A stretch of 64,000 nt of DNA from Dromaius novaehollandiae (taxonomy: Eukaryota; Chordata; Aves; Casuariiformes; Dromaiidae). Both the position numbers and the translations under genes were made by a program. The stretch lies in the NCBI RefSeq assembly GCF_036370855.1, contig NC_088099.1, positions 19,125,501-19,189,500 on the forward strand, read 5' to 3'. The notes under the pieces were generated by a model, which worked only from the letters and a program-made list of their open reading frames with translations, ran no database searches and was not told where the DNA came from. Below, in pieces: positions 26,401 through 39,104 of this stretch (positions within the stretch are counted from its first letter, which is position 1; every line of letters starts with the position of its first letter).

Positions 26401-29400
26401 TAGAAAATGTAGAGATTTTTCTTGTAGTTTTAGCAGCTCATAAAGAGGAAGAAACCTATAGTATACATTTGAGGTAATGCATTTTCCAAGTCATTTCTAT
26501 AGCAAAACAGAAAATGTAGCAGATTTGTCACTAGCCATGAAACACAGTGGATTTAATGTAAAATGTTTGTGTAAATTCTAATAATCATTAATGCTTGTTA
26601 AATAATGTGACATAAACATGTAATTGACTGTTTGGTATACAGAAAGACATGAGCTAACATAACATAGGCTAATGCATACTTCAAGGTTGTCATCATCCCA
26701 GTTAATCTTGTCTTGATCCCTGTTCTTCTACTCGAAAGCTCCCAGGCACATTCCACCTAGAGCTCTTTTAATAGAAAACATCAGTATAGGGTAGTGAATG
26801 AAAGACGATGTCTCATTTGACCCTGGTAGATTTAGTTTACTTTCATTTTTCAACAACTGCGTAATTTCTATATATATATTGTGTATTTATTTCTGAGACT
26901 CCAAACAGAGTTGATGATACCTGTTCAAGATACATTTTCAAAGCACATGTGATATTCTTGCATTATGGAATTTTACAGAATATAAACCATACAGCAGAAT
27001 TAACAGAGAATGAATCCCTGCCACAGGGGTCTATGGGATGTTTTAAAAAACATCAGCGGGATTTGGCACTCTCCATTTTCTCTTCATTTCTATAGGAGCA
27101 CAGTGCTTTTGTATGTACTGGATTCTGTAAGTTTTCCAAATAAATTTTATATATAAATAAAACATTGGAGATTCATCATTTTACAAGTATATTAAAACCT
27201 TTGTGTGCATTCTGTTTGTATTCAGATGAAACACAAACTCCTTTCTTGATTCTTGGCAGAGAATTGGTTTGTCACACCACAACCCAGCCAGAATAAGGGG
27301 CAGCATGTCCTGAAACTGGCCAAACTGATGCTGCTAGGCCTCTTCTTTCCCTTGGACTCCCCTGGGCAGTAATTAGCATCCATCTTTTCGGGGGCTGTCC
27401 GGCAGCCCACTCTTAACCTTGGAGAGGGAAGCAGCAGGTTGGAAGCGGCTACTTTTACAAGCTCAGGTCCTTTGCCTCCTCCAACCACCAGCTGAATTAG
27501 TCAAGTCTCCTAGGCATGTGGAGTTAGCCCAGATGCACCGTCAATACCTACCACTTCTACTTTACAGCACTTTTTTTTGTGACACAGTCTCGTGGTCTAT
27601 TGCGTTGGAGGGACAGCATCAGTGGCGACTGCCAGCCGCAGCATCCCGGGTGCTGCAGCACATGGCAGGGCTGCACACAGCCCACCTGGCCGAGCGCGCT
27701 ACTTAAGACTCAGCTCGAGGGGTTAGACCGCAAGCAGACATCACCTCCTAGTATCCATGCAGTGTCTTCACATTTGCTTGCCTTGCCTTTAAAGAAACCC
27801 TTCCATCCTTAATTCTTACTGGCACAGGATGGAGAACTCAAGGTACCAGGCAGACTCTGCTCTTTGTTAGCGCTCACCAACGTTAACCTTCCTCCTACGT
27901 GTCTGTCTTTCCTTCTTAGGAACCAATTAATTCCTAAAATGTGAAAGCTCAACTTCATGCCCTGCCATAATCTCACTGCCTCACTCTTCCCAAAACCGGT
28001 CCAGACACCCATGCTTTGAACTTAGATTTTTAACTACATTGTGAAATATCTCTACGGAAGAGTTAATATTTCTAGGCACAAGGTCAACTACAAAGTACAA
28101 CTAAGGTTTCTTTTATTCACAGTTTAGTACATTTAATTCCACACTGCTCTTCTCCTTTGATGTGTGCCTCATTGATAAAATACCTTTTTAGCCATATGGC
28201 AGTAAAAACTGGATGAAGCCGAAGTATGATACAGACACAAACATGAGCAGAAAAAGAAATTGAAAAATGAGGTACTGCAGAGAGACACAGATTCAGGAAC
28301 AAGAAACACTATAAGAAAATAAGATGAGAGAAATGGTTATCCAGTATATTTATAAATCAAAGGTTATTAAATCTTTTAGATTGAAATTTGTGACTAGGAA
28401 AAAAAAAGGAATCATTGTAACCATATTTAAAGTAGTTTTTAATCGTAGCAACAGCATTCTCCAGCTAGCCTAGTAATGAAGGGTAAAGTATATCCCAACT
28501 GCTACCAATTTATTATTGGCCTTTTTACAAATTTAACAATTCAACTGCACAGTCCTGGGACAGCTGTTTTCTTTTTAAATATAATGGAGTCATAGATAAA
28601 AATGAAACAAAAATTTCAGGTTGTTAAATGAGCCACTGTGGGGAAAGTTACAAGGTCCCACGAATACAAGCGAGGTACAGAGAAAAAAGACTAATAGAGA
28701 AACCTATCTTCCTAATGACTGCAGAAACTTTCACATTTAGTTTTCCCCTAGTGCCATGTGTTAGGTAAATCCTTACGCTATTTTAGGTCAGGGAATCTCT
28801 GCATCATTGATATCTGATGTCTAGGGGCACCTTCTGTCCTTTCTCCCAACAATTTCAGATATCTATCAGGTAGTCAAAACTGTCATGTCCTAGAAGTTTG
28901 ATTTCTGTAAGAACAGCAAGATTGTAACAGTGTGAAGTACGAAATTACTACTCACTCCTCAAACTCAGTCCTTTCCACGGAGAAAAACCCAGTCAAGCTT
29001 GGAACATGCAGTAAGGATATCAGGGAAATACTGGGACTCTGAAAAGAAATGAGTGTTTTTCCTCATCCCGGGATTTCCTCCAGCAGCTGAGTTGCAGAAT
29101 CCATTTCCGTAGGCAGCATGCAGTTAGCCAGGCAGCCCCAAACAGCCACTGCTGCAACACAGAGTAGTTTAGTTTCCCATTAAAAAGAGAGATCATAGCT
29201 CAGTTCCACATAGATTTTTTTTCTAAATTGAAACTGTTGTAATCAAAGAAAACCGGCACATTTTCCGTACTATAGACCAGCTTTGATGTGCAGATTTAAA
29301 ATATTCAACCTACTATAAGGGCTGCAGTTTTTTGTATACATTTAAGCTGCTCTTGACTGCGGGAAAGCCAGATATTCCCACTTGTATGAAATAAATTTCT

Positions 29401-29420
29401 CTGTGTGCAGGTAAAGACCT
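23491..29420. other. Intergenic DNA, no gene seen
   Basis: Contains a (GGAA)n tract at about 24067-24083, a perfect two-copy 16-bp tandem repeat at 26132-26163 (AAAGCCACCATTTAAA), and TA runs near 26870. Open frames near 24180-24500 and 27419-27812 overlap in several frames without domains. Confidence 0.65.
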
Positions 29421-29429
29421 GTCTCCACT

Positions 29430-29750
29430 GAATTTGGGTCTTACCCACAGTGGGAAACAGCCATGTGATGAACCAGGGTGTGACTTCAAAATGTGGTTGT
29501 TGCTCTGTTCCAGTGCCCGGTGTGGGATCTTCTCTACCTAACTTCCATCTAACATCTAGACTGCCAGTGAGGCAGGTCTCTGGAAGAAATTCAGACCTAA
29601 TTCTCAGTGTGGGCAATGAAGGGGTGTGAATGATGCTGAAGGATCCTGTCCATCTAACTTGGCACCCAATCTGAAGCAAGGGGGTCTTTTCTGAGGTCTT
29701 GAAAAGGCACCTACCTTTCTCCATGAACCTGTGCATTTAGGTAGTTAAAA
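29430..29750. repeat. Possible old interspersed repeat, family unknown
   Basis: The segment has the 'ctaacttggcaccc', 'aaaggcacctac' and 'catttaggtag' pattern (short TAGGTGCCTA-type words) seen in old sauropsid repeats. A 143-codon minus-strand frame (29305-29736) runs through it, but its translation shows no recognisable domain. Low certainty. Confidence 0.25.
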
Positions 29751-32700
29751 AAGCTGGGTTTGTCACACTAGGCTACCAAACCATACTGGTTTAACTGCTA
29801 TTTGGTATTTAGCTGTTTTACCTATATTACTGCATGGAGGCAGGGGACATTTGGAAACCATTACTTGTACAGCATGGGATAGGACATCCAGCTCTGCCCT
29901 GTCAGAGGGCAGGAAAATGTGTGTGCCAGAAGACCATATGTGGGTGGCATTTAAAGCACAGGGTGGGTTGTGTAGGTCTGGGGAGCAGGAAGCCTAACTA
30001 TCTTGGCTGTGATCTCTCTGAGACATGCCTGTGTGGCTAGAAGAGGGCTGGGTGCAGGAGGGGATAGAGAGAGGAGCTGACAGTGGGCTCATCTGAACAG
30101 CATACTTGTGCCTGATGGGAGATGCATCACGCAGTGAGGCAGCACAGTCCGGGAAACGCCTGAATATGGGATCTGAAATAGCCCGGTTGGTGCATGAACT
30201 GAACTTTCGATATTAGCAAGCTGGAGTTTGACTCTGGGCTCTGTGTGTGGATTTGTTAACTGACCACTTCAGAAAGGATGTGAAAGATATATACTGGAGA
30301 CTGATAATGAAAATGAGTGTCTTGATGTAATAGAAATAATCAAATATTTATGAGGGGATCCTGGGCTCACAAGCTTTGGATTTCAGCTGCTGCATAGTCT
30401 GGATCCCACCAGCACAGTGGGGTTCACCAGCTGTCTCAGCACCCTGATAATGCATCTGGGGATGAATCCCTTATAAAGACATCAGCTCTGAGTCTTGGAA
30501 GAGGCAGGATTAGAAACAGGCTCCTTAGCAAGCAGCTTCAGCCTGTGGGTACCAACCAGCAGGGCAAAGAAACAGACCCTTGAAGCAGCACCCAACATCC
30601 CTCTGTGCTTCCTGCAGGCTGCTCTGAGAAAAGATTTTAATGGTCTGATGAGAAATAAGATAGCCATGAGGTCATATTTCCATTTTGGGGTCTGGTTTTG
30701 GTTAAAAAAAAAAAAAAAAAAAAAAAAGCAAATTTTATGATTTAGGAAAGAGGAAGGAAAAATTAGTTTCCAAGCTCTATAGATACATAAAGGCATCTGA
30801 AAGTAGTAGCTCCCCATTTCTACTCTTCAGGGCCAGCCTGCCTTCAAAATTAACCTCCCATACTCCCTCATGCCACGTAGAAGACAGCAATGGGCTAATT
30901 TCTTCATTGCTTCAGAGCACCGTGACAGAGAAAAGACGTCTATACGGAAGGCAACTGCTGCACTTTGTGGCACACGGTTGGTGACTCTGCAGCTGAAGAG
31001 ACTATCGCAAGCCCTGGTGCAAATGTGGAAAATGGGCCAGCTCTAAAGCCAGAGTGCTTGCCCCAGCTGAAAGGCCACCATGTGACACCTCTCATTTCCC
31101 TCAAAGTGCTGCACGCACACTCAGACGGCAATTGCTATCGTTTGTCTTGGTGCACAGTTCAAAAGCACTTTACAGTCTACAGCTCTGAGTGGAAGACTCT
31201 CCTCTTCTTTGGTAGATGTATGTTGTCAGCATAACGTGATAGTGCAGCATTTTTTATGCAAGATGAGCTTTTTCTTCTTCCACTCATTGGGCCAAATTCT
31301 TGAAAATGTTCTCAGTGGAACTGTACCTGCAGAAAATCAGACATCTCCCCCAACCTGTCTTTCCTCCTTAGCAAAAACATATGGTAAATTAGAATAACAC
31401 AAGCTGGCAGTACCTGTAGGAAAATCTGCTGGACTGTGCACCATGCTGTTTTTTACCAGCAGTTATGTCTGCACTGAGTATTTCAGTTTTAGCCTCTGAG
31501 CTTTCCCACTGTCTCATAAGAAGATTTTGACATAAACCAACAGCATTTGGTTGATTTTCTGTCATCTTTTTTCAATCCCAAAGAATCTAGGTCTGATACC
31601 TAGTGATTTTAGTGGAACGAAGGCTACGTGATCACATGATACTTTTACTTCACTGCCTCTAGAAATTCATCATTTTGTATGGGAATGTTGCCAGGCTGCT
31701 TCCGCCTATTAAACACTGATGTTCTACAAACAAGCCTTCAAGGTAATTGTAGCAAGGAGTAAGAAAAAAATTTATGACTTCATGAGACTGAAATGAATGC
31801 ATTCTGTTTACATACACAGTAAATTTTCTCTTAGGGAAGCTTTTACTGCTGGTCCCATGATTCCAGAGCGAGGAGAGCTGAGGATCTGCAAGAGGAAAAG
31901 CCATATCCATCAGGCAGTATTTTGGTCTTATCTCTCCTCACCAGACAACTGCTGATGGGTGGTCAGATTTGGGAAACAAAAGGATGTCCATTGTTGCAAA
32001 ACTTTCTCAGAAACTTAGCCAGTTTTTAGCTATAACTTCTTGAGGTTTGTAAAATTGAGCTAGCCCTTTCATTTTCTATCACTTCCATGTTCTTTTGGCT
32101 TTTAGCTGTTTCTGAAAGTCTGAGATAGGGTCCTCTAGGCTGTTCATTTTGACATTTTGCCATAGCCATAAACAGTAAATGCCAGAAATTTCACCTATAA
32201 ATCTTTTCCCCTCAAATGCCCATCTTATCACTCTTGAATTCTTAGGAATTTACAGTTTTGGTAAAGAATCAAAGCTCTGGGTGACTGTCATTGCCTGTCT
32301 GCAAACACACCTTTCTCTCTTTCACCCTAAAGCACAATTAGCTGTGAGAAACAATATCACATAAAATAACTAGCAATACATTTGTTCAAACCCACTGTAC
32401 AAACATTGAAAGGTTGTGAGTTGCATATAAATCAAACAGGGTGACAAATATCTGAGAATCTTAAATTGCTTCTTGCTCATTTGCCTTATGCTCACCTAGC
32501 TATCACAAGCAAAATGATACAGAAGAAGGGAGCTGACTCGTTTTATTGTAGTTAATGCACAGATTACAGCCTTCAATCCCTTCAGCAGACTGTGCAAGGC
32601 TACCTCTGCCCCTGGCTATCTCAAGGCTGATTGTGATAGACTCTTTCCTAAGATCTCGGCAAACAGGTAGGAGAAAGGGAAAATTGCTCCAGAAATGGAA

Positions 32701-33520
32701 TGAAGTTTGGCGGGGCGGGGGGGAAGTGGGAGGAAGGGCCAGGTGGTTTCCAAATGTTACTTGAATTCAACCAACTTTGCTCACTTAGTTATGGTGGACA
32801 AAAGTGCAGTTACCATCTAAACATTTTTGAGACATGTAATTTCTGCATTTTGATATTGAAGACATAAGATTAATTTTCAAATGACACTTTTGATGAAAAA
32901 TTGATCTAAATGAAAATAAAAACAGGTTTAAAATGCTAAACAACCCCCAAAGTAAGCACAACACAGGTTGTGGTTGACCAGAAATCAAATAGAAGCATTT
33001 TTTTTTCTCAACAATAAAAATTAATTTGAGGTCAACTTGAATAGATTCATTTTGAATTTTTTAATCACTGAACTGAAAAACACATTATTTTTCTCCAAAG
33101 TCTCTTTATGCTATTCATTCTTATTCCCTTACTTCTCCCTCTTCATTTTTTAATGTAAATATGCTTTCTAAGCCAGACTGTCAGAATATGGTAGCTGTTA
33201 TGCAGTGTCTGATGCCCATCCTTATTATCTCATGCATACAAACTTGATATTTACACTTAAAATTATGTTTAGGTCAGGAACAAGACTTTTTATCCTATAG
33301 ACCTTTGTAATCATTTGGCAACATCTCACCTGCCTAGAAAACAGACGAATGTGTATCTTCTGACACCCGTCTGACACAATGCATGGAGACTTGGCAGGGG
33401 CAATACGAGGACTAGACTGTGAGTTGCTTCCTATTATTCTGGCTGACCCTAAACACCTCCCTCCTCTGCTCAGATAACACTTCCACAAGGTGATAAATAG
33501 CACCAGCGTGAGTGCAGCTC
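29751..33520. other. Intergenic DNA, no gene seen
   Basis: Contains an A24 tract at 30704-30727. A GC-rich open block at 30965-31234 has no identifiable product. The rest is AT-rich unique sequence. Confidence 0.65.
30704..30727 (+). repeat. A24 homopolymer
   Basis: Uninterrupted run of 24 A after GGTCTGGTTTTGGTT. No recognisable retroposon body upstream. Confidence 0.9.
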
Positions 33521-33529
33521 TGAGGCACG

Positions 33530-33790
33530 CTCCCTGAGAAATTGCCACGGCTGAAGAGCTATTTTGCAGCAGCAGTGACAATACCAGCTTCCATTTGGCA
33601 TTTGTCAGTCAGGCCCTGCCTAGCCCCAGGGCTCAACCAATTTGTTAGGAGTCATAAATGGCATTCAAACAGATGGACATTAGTTCAGGCAGCAAAGACA
33701 TCCTGTAAATTATGTGGATCATAAACTCGGTCCAAGTCCATTTACAGGCAGTGGGAATTTTGCCATGGAGTTGGGTAGAAGCTAGGTCAA
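33530..33790. promoter_or_regulatory. Candidate conserved non-coding element
   Basis: A 260-bp block with E-boxes (CATTTG, CAGATG), SOX-like ACAAT cores and AT-rich spacers, without tandem repeats, flanked by plainer sequence. It resembles known vertebrate enhancers in texture. No conservation data are available here. Confidence 0.22.
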
Positions 33791-34790
33791 ACTCAGCTTG
33801 TGTGAGTGTAGATGAGCAGGATTTACAGCCATCTTCCTTCAACATGTATCTGTCAGTAACTAACATAACAGGGATATTTTATCACCTGTTCACCACAGCA
33901 CTGGGTTAATTTTCAAGACGAGTTAGGGTGAGAGAGTGTCCAAGGTCACTTGGCTGGAAAGATGAATTAAACAGGAGTCACCACAGGACAGATCTAGCTT
34001 CTCTATTTCACTGGGGACTAGATCAGGAGTGTCCTCCCATTGCAATATTCAGCACATCCTCCCCCTTCTCCAGTCCCAAGGGAATTCGCACCCTTCCCAA
34101 CCAGCCCCCTTGCTCCTATACTCCACCCTCCATTTTCTCTCCTTCTCATGCTCTAGCCCAGTATAGGAGAGCTGTCAGCCCCATGCAGATTTTTCTACTG
34201 AAAATCATATAGTATCTATATAAACAAGTGATTAATGTGCCAACATGCAGTGCAGTGAGAACATGTAGGCAAAACAAACTTAAAAATTAGAACCCAACAT
34301 AGAAGATTTTGAGTTTGTTTCCACAGTCATAGTTTTAAAAGGGATTAAGAAATGCACCCAGGTCTTTCATCTAGCAGAGCACATGTGAGTGAGTCTGAAC
34401 TCACAGTTTTCTCTCTCCTCCTTTATTTGTGACCTTCAAAACCCAGTTGTGAGTGTAATCTCAATTTCCTGTCCTAACCTCTTTCACAGTACTCAGATTT
34501 GAGAACCACTTTTAGCATTTCTTTTTGCTATGTTTTGAAACACTTAATGGTTTAGGAGGTACCCAGTAACTATACGGTTAACTTAGGATAGCAGAAGTTT
34601 GGAGAGTTTACAGTTCAGAAGGTCACTGCCTTTACTGAAGAAGGGTAATCATTATAATTCCTTACATTTATTATAACATTGACTGTCTGAGATATCTACA
34701 GATCTCTTGCTACATGAATTTGCTAGAAATTAACTTAGGGTTGATCTGCAGAACCAACACACAGTCTTGGAAAGTATAATTGAGAAGATT
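33791..34790. other. Intergenic DNA, no gene seen
   Basis: A pyrimidine-rich plus-strand stretch lies at about 34050-34160. The open frame at 33928-34212 (94 codons) crosses it and shows no domain. Confidence 0.65.
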
Positions 34791-34797
34791 TACAGGT

Positions 34798-35815
34798 AGT
34801 CACAAAATAACCAGGGTTGCTGGCTCAAGTCACAGAAGAATATGGCTAGAAGGACTTCAGGAGGCTGTCAGATCCAAACTTCTTCCCAAAGCAGGATCAG
34901 CTATTCCTTGCTTTATCTTAACATTTGCCCATTCTGTTCTGAAGACCTCCAGTATCCCACAATTTCCCAAAGCAATCTATTCCAATGCTTTACCGCCCTT
35001 ACCACTGGAAAGCTATTGCTAATATCTAATTGAATCTTTTCTGCTAGAGTTTGAGCATATTATTTCTTGTGTGAGTCTCCTCCCTATAGCAAACCTCTAG
35101 ATATTAGAAGATTTTCATCATAATTTTCAAGATTTTTTTAGGCAGACCATTGCAGTTCTTTCAGTACGGCCTTCTTGCAAGGCCATCCTTTTTAGATCTC
35201 CAACAAGTATTATTACTCTTCTCTGGAGATCTTCCTGGAAGTGTAATGCCCAAGACTGAATATTATGTCCTAGTTGAGGCTTTACCAGTTATCACTGGTG
35301 AGCAGAACGGAAGGATGATTCAGTCTGTGTTGCAAGCAGTCTTCCAGCTCATATAGTCCAGAATGGCTAAGTCTTTTTTCTCTATGATAGAACATTGTTA
35401 ACTAATAATCGATTCCCTTTTTCGAAGAGCTGCTGCATAAACTTTCCCCTCCCTAACCTATGACTATGATTATTCCTGCCTAAAGTAACACCTTTCACTT
35501 GCCTTTACTGATATCTAACGTATTTTTTGGACTATTTTTTTCCAATTTGTCATGATTGTTTTGAATTCAGCTGTTGCCATTTGTCTGTTCTTCCCAACCT
35601 TTTGCCCCTCCCTGCGTCCTACCATCTATGCATTTGATAAGCATATTCTGTATTTTGTTGTTCAAATCATTAATGAGAACACTGAACAAAATCAGGTCTG
35701 GGGTAGACCCCTGCAGAACCACTCTCTAAATGATCTACAGAGATCTCTGGGCATGTTTATTAACCAGTTTTGTATCATCTCCATTGTAGTTCCACCCTGA
35801 CCATGTTCCAGCAGA
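34798..35815 (-). mobile_element. Degraded CR1-clade LINE (3' region and part of ORF2), inverted relative to the window
   Basis: The plus strand shows successive antisense landmarks of CR1 elements in order: 'gaagacctccagtatccca' with 'caatctattccaatgcttt', 'gctaatatctaattgaatct', 'tgcccaagactgaatattat' with 'gttgaggctttaccag', 'aatcattaatgagaacactg', and 'ggtagacccctgcagaacc'. In the CR1 consensus these correspond to 'aacacctccag..cctgttccagtgcctcac', 'ctaatatctaatctaaat', 'gagctggacgcagtactccaggtggggtct', and 'gttaaacagcac..acccctgagggacacc'. The element's 3' end is therefore at the low coordinate. Many stops interrupt it, so it is inactive. Identification is by recall of the consensus; ends are approximate. 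Confidence 0.8.
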
Positions 35816-36790
35816 AGCAGTTAAGAGCACATCTTACACCAATGAGCACATTATCTGAATGTGCTGATGTAGATTCAGGTCCCATTAGGCAGAAGTAGAG
35901 ATTAGATTTTAGACTTCATGGTGTTCTTGAAGGTCTCAACCACCGATCTACATAATGAGAGGGGAGACTGCCTCTGTGAGCTGTTCTTGATCTTCATCTT
36001 ATTTTGTCTGGTGCTTAGTGCCTTGTGCTCTCCCTATGGTAATCCTCATGGAATTGACTTGGGGTTAGTCCATATTCAATGACTAAGAGCAATGACTACG
36101 TAGTAATATGGCAAAGGATGATGGGTAATAACAGACGACAGCTCGTGAATGGCCTTGGGCATTGAAACCAACCCAAAGGTGAGAGGATTGGTGGCCAGAA
36201 ACCAGGATTCACCCTTACTTTCCTAAATTTCTGCTTACAGAATTACCCCGGACAGCAAGGAGCTTGAGGTAGGGTCATATCAGCTGAAGTATTAACAGAG
36301 GTAGCTGTCTCCTGACTGGGACTTATTGTATAAGGCAGCTAAGAACACAGTAGTTTCTACTTGATTATTTTCTGGCTCTCAGCAGAACCCTGGAGCCTAT
36401 ACAGGACTATACATATTTATCTGTCCTATAGAAGGGGCAACAGACAACAAAGAAATGAAGTGCTTTATTCTGGGTGGAGAGGTAGGAGTGCTGCTGCAGG
36501 GCAGAGCCTCAGATCATGCTGTGCGTGAGCAAGGGCTCCATGACAGGATGAGCTTTCTCACGGGTGAGAAGCACTTGTGTAGCATTAGTTTCCTCTCCCA
36601 AGAACAGGTAGAACAGGGAACATCTTGGTCAGCTTAGAAAACAGGAAAGCACAGAGAAGAGAGCTATTTATGGCATTGCTCCCAATTGCTGCCTGGCTCT
36701 AAATACGCCCACACCAGGTAATGAAGCACAGCCATTTGCTAACCATCCCTGAGGACCTCCTGGGGCAGCTGCATAGCCACCAGTGGCCTC
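35816..36790. other. Intergenic DNA, no gene seen
   Basis: Unique-looking sequence of average composition. The open frame 36455-36637 (60 codons) has an ATG but no recognisable motif. Possibly contains further decayed LINE sequence next to the CR1 element, but I cannot trace it. Confidence 0.6.
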
Positions 36791-36797
36791 ACAGGAG

Positions 36798-37028
36798 ATG
36801 GACTGTCAGCGAGAGACCTGCACAGAGACCATTGCCATCCAGGAGCGCAAGCCGTTCCCCATTCCTGATGATGTCCTTCCTGTCAGTCCCCAGATGGGGA
36901 GGGATAAAAAGACCCCCTACATAGTCACTTTGCAAAAGATCCAACATCTCACTCTAGTGTCTGTCCAGAAATGCTCAAATGAAGATACTCTGGAGTATCC
37001 TAATCCCTGCTATGAAGTGTTTGTCTGA
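36798..37028 (+). CDS. Unsupported but notable short open frame, 76 codons, unknown product
   Basis: An ATG in good context (G at -3, G at +4), preceded by an acceptor-like CCTCACAG, opens a 76-residue frame beginning MDCQRETCTETIAIQERKPF and containing PIPDDVLPVSPQMGRDKKTP, ending in a stop at 37026-37028. Unlike other short frames here, the composition is mixed, charged and not low-complexity. I recognise no family, see no clear donor, signal peptide or membrane segment, and no neighbouring exon. It could be an exon of an uncharacterised transcript, a pseudogene remnant, or chance. Confidence 0.15.
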   Translation: MDCQRETCTETIAIQERKPFPIPDDVLPVSPQMGRDKKTPYIVTLQKIQHLTLVSVQKCSNEDTLEYPNPCYEVFV

Positions 37029-37540
37029 AGCACGAGTGCCTCTGCCCTGTTGCTGTCTGCTGTAGCTCCGTGGACCTCCTCAGGAAGACAACCTGGGGCC
37101 ATCTGGGTGGGCTGATTCGCACCCACCTTGCTGAAGGCTACCACTCACTGAAGCACAGTGGCCATATCTGCACTGCACGACACTTAGGCCAGCTTTCTTC
37201 TGTGTACCATTAGGTATACTTACTGTTTTTCAGCACTTTTTGGTCCAAAGTTATTAATTAATTAATAAGAATTAATGAGATGGTTCTCTCATATTTGCCA
37301 AATGACATCTTTATACATGACACTGGGATGTTTGTGGTGTACCTGAGGGAGAGCAGGACTATTTTTCAAGGTGCAAGGCCACGTGGGATAATGTAGAAGG
37401 CAAACTTGGTGCAGCCTGCATCTATACGGTCTCTTGCAATAGACTGTGTGGTGAGGTATCCTGTCAAATGTGCCCAGTTTGCTATTGAAAACGATTAGTT
37501 GCTTCACTCTAGAAACAAGTCTGAGAGCAAATAAAGTTGC
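37029..37540. other. Intergenic DNA, no gene seen
   Basis: Contains overlapping TTAATTAA-type repeats near 37253-37275. Otherwise unremarkable. Confidence 0.65.
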
Positions 37541-37549
37541 CTACAATGC

Positions 37550-38430
37550 AGAAAAAGAGCCAGGCTTTCTGTGTGGGAAATATGAAGGCTAGTGATCAAT
37601 AGGTACAATTTATTCAAGATTCTTACCAGAATTACTGCAAGAAAATTGCTTTCAAGAACAATAATACATCAGTAATTTCAGCTGCATTGCAATTCAGGCA
37701 TCAACAATCAGATCCAATCACTGGGTGTTTTTTTGTGTTTGATTATTTTTATCTCTGTTTTCATAATGACAGGAGCTGAAGGAGCTGAAGAAAAGGGGAA
37801 AAGTGATTGCTATTTGTCATCTGTAAAAGACAAAGCTGATCACTGCTAAATAAAAAGCAGACTGTTTCAGAAGCAATGGCAAAGCAGTAAGATGATGATC
37901 TGTGTATACCTTTTGGGTTGCAAGTGTCCTATCAACAATACGTGCTTTGCTTGTAGATTTTCCTGCAGCACCAGCTCATAAAAACGCGACACTGTGAATT
38001 AAGACAAATGGCAACAGGAGAAATGAATCAACACAAATTGAATTATATTAGGCACAAACAAGGCACTAAGTAAAGTGTTTGCATCAACTGACATTTCTGA
38101 GCACTACTATTAATCCTATGTATTTTGTATTTCATTTGAATATGGCCATTTCTCTGAACTACTGACATCTACTGAAAGTTTAGGAAACGTGACATATAAA
38201 TAGACAGAGCTCTGTTTGGTAAAGCATGGGAAACACCCGTGTAGTGAGCAGTATCACAACTCATTTGTATTGAAGGTAAAAGGACAGAATGTGATATGGA
38301 GGCACTTGCAATATTTCATAGCCCTGCCATTTATTATCTACCTATTGAATACTAATTCCTGAGACTGATTATTGGGTCTGTAGATTGCAGACAGGAAATG
38401 ATTATGTTTTCTTCCAAAGTTTTTACAAAA
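37550..38430. promoter_or_regulatory. Candidate cluster of conserved non-coding elements
   Basis: About 0.9 kb of sequence without simple repeats, dense in ATTA/TAAT cores, a CAATCAGATCCAATCA double CAATCA motif at about 37706-37721, and TGACAGG (MEIS/TGIF-like) near 37768. Texture suggests developmental enhancers, and the location about 5 kb beyond the GAD2 transcript end would allow a role in GAD2 control. Inference only. Confidence 0.25.
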
Positions 38431-39100
38431 AGTAGCCCAATGATTATCTTCCAGTCTAAAAAATTTCCCTTGAAGCTTCTGTTCGGAACCCTCACCAAAC
38501 TTCTTCACTACTAAGAGCTTACTTAAGGCCCTCTATATTTTATTAATATCATCCTCATCACCTTGTCAGCATCACTATTACTGTGGTTTAATTCTCATTC
38601 TCCAAAATTGAATAGACAGGCTTATCTGGAGCTTGTCTGGAATTCAAACTCTGTTGGTGCAAGAGCCAGAGTCATAGAATGAGAGATGGGACATGTATGT
38701 GGAAATAGGTTAATTTGCAGTGGATTCATAACTGATCTAGATCTGGTCTGTTCCCAGGCTGGACCTCAATGTCTGCTGCTGGGGGAAGGTACAATATTCC
38801 ATGTCTTTCAGGAAGGACAGCCTCGTTGGCCCGGCCTCCAGGAATCCTCTTCCAAGGCACTGTGCAGAAAAATTGCCCTAGTTTCTTTGAGCTTCTGCGG
38901 CCAGGAGGATTTAGCAGACACGTAGATGGAAGTCATGCATCTGGGCACTGGTGAAAGGAAATGGAGCGGGTCCGAATTTCCTGTGTCCCAATGTCATGAT
39001 TGTTCAAAGATTAATCCAGGAAGACAATGGTCTGAAAAATTAATTTCCACAGCCTCTCCTGATCAGTCTCTGACATCCTTTCAGATCTCAGCCTTCTTGT
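38431..39100. other. Intergenic DNA with a moderately GC-rich block of unknown nature
   Basis: The block 38740-38990 (plus strand 'caggctggacctcaatgtct', 'ctgcggccaggaggatttag') looks like part of an old repeat or a decayed transcript. Two overlapping frames of 79 and 61 codons cross it. Not identified. Confidence 0.5.
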
Positions 39101-39104
39101 AAGA

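Noticed and set aside
29305..29736. 143-codon minus-strand open frame
   Set aside because: Lies within a likely degraded repeat; the translation shows no domain, and the flanks lack convincing splice sites.
30704..30727. Poly(A) tracts (30704, 40828, 55367) as retroposed gene tails
   Set aside because: No intronless gene copy, target-site duplication or poly(A) signal can be seen upstream of any of them.
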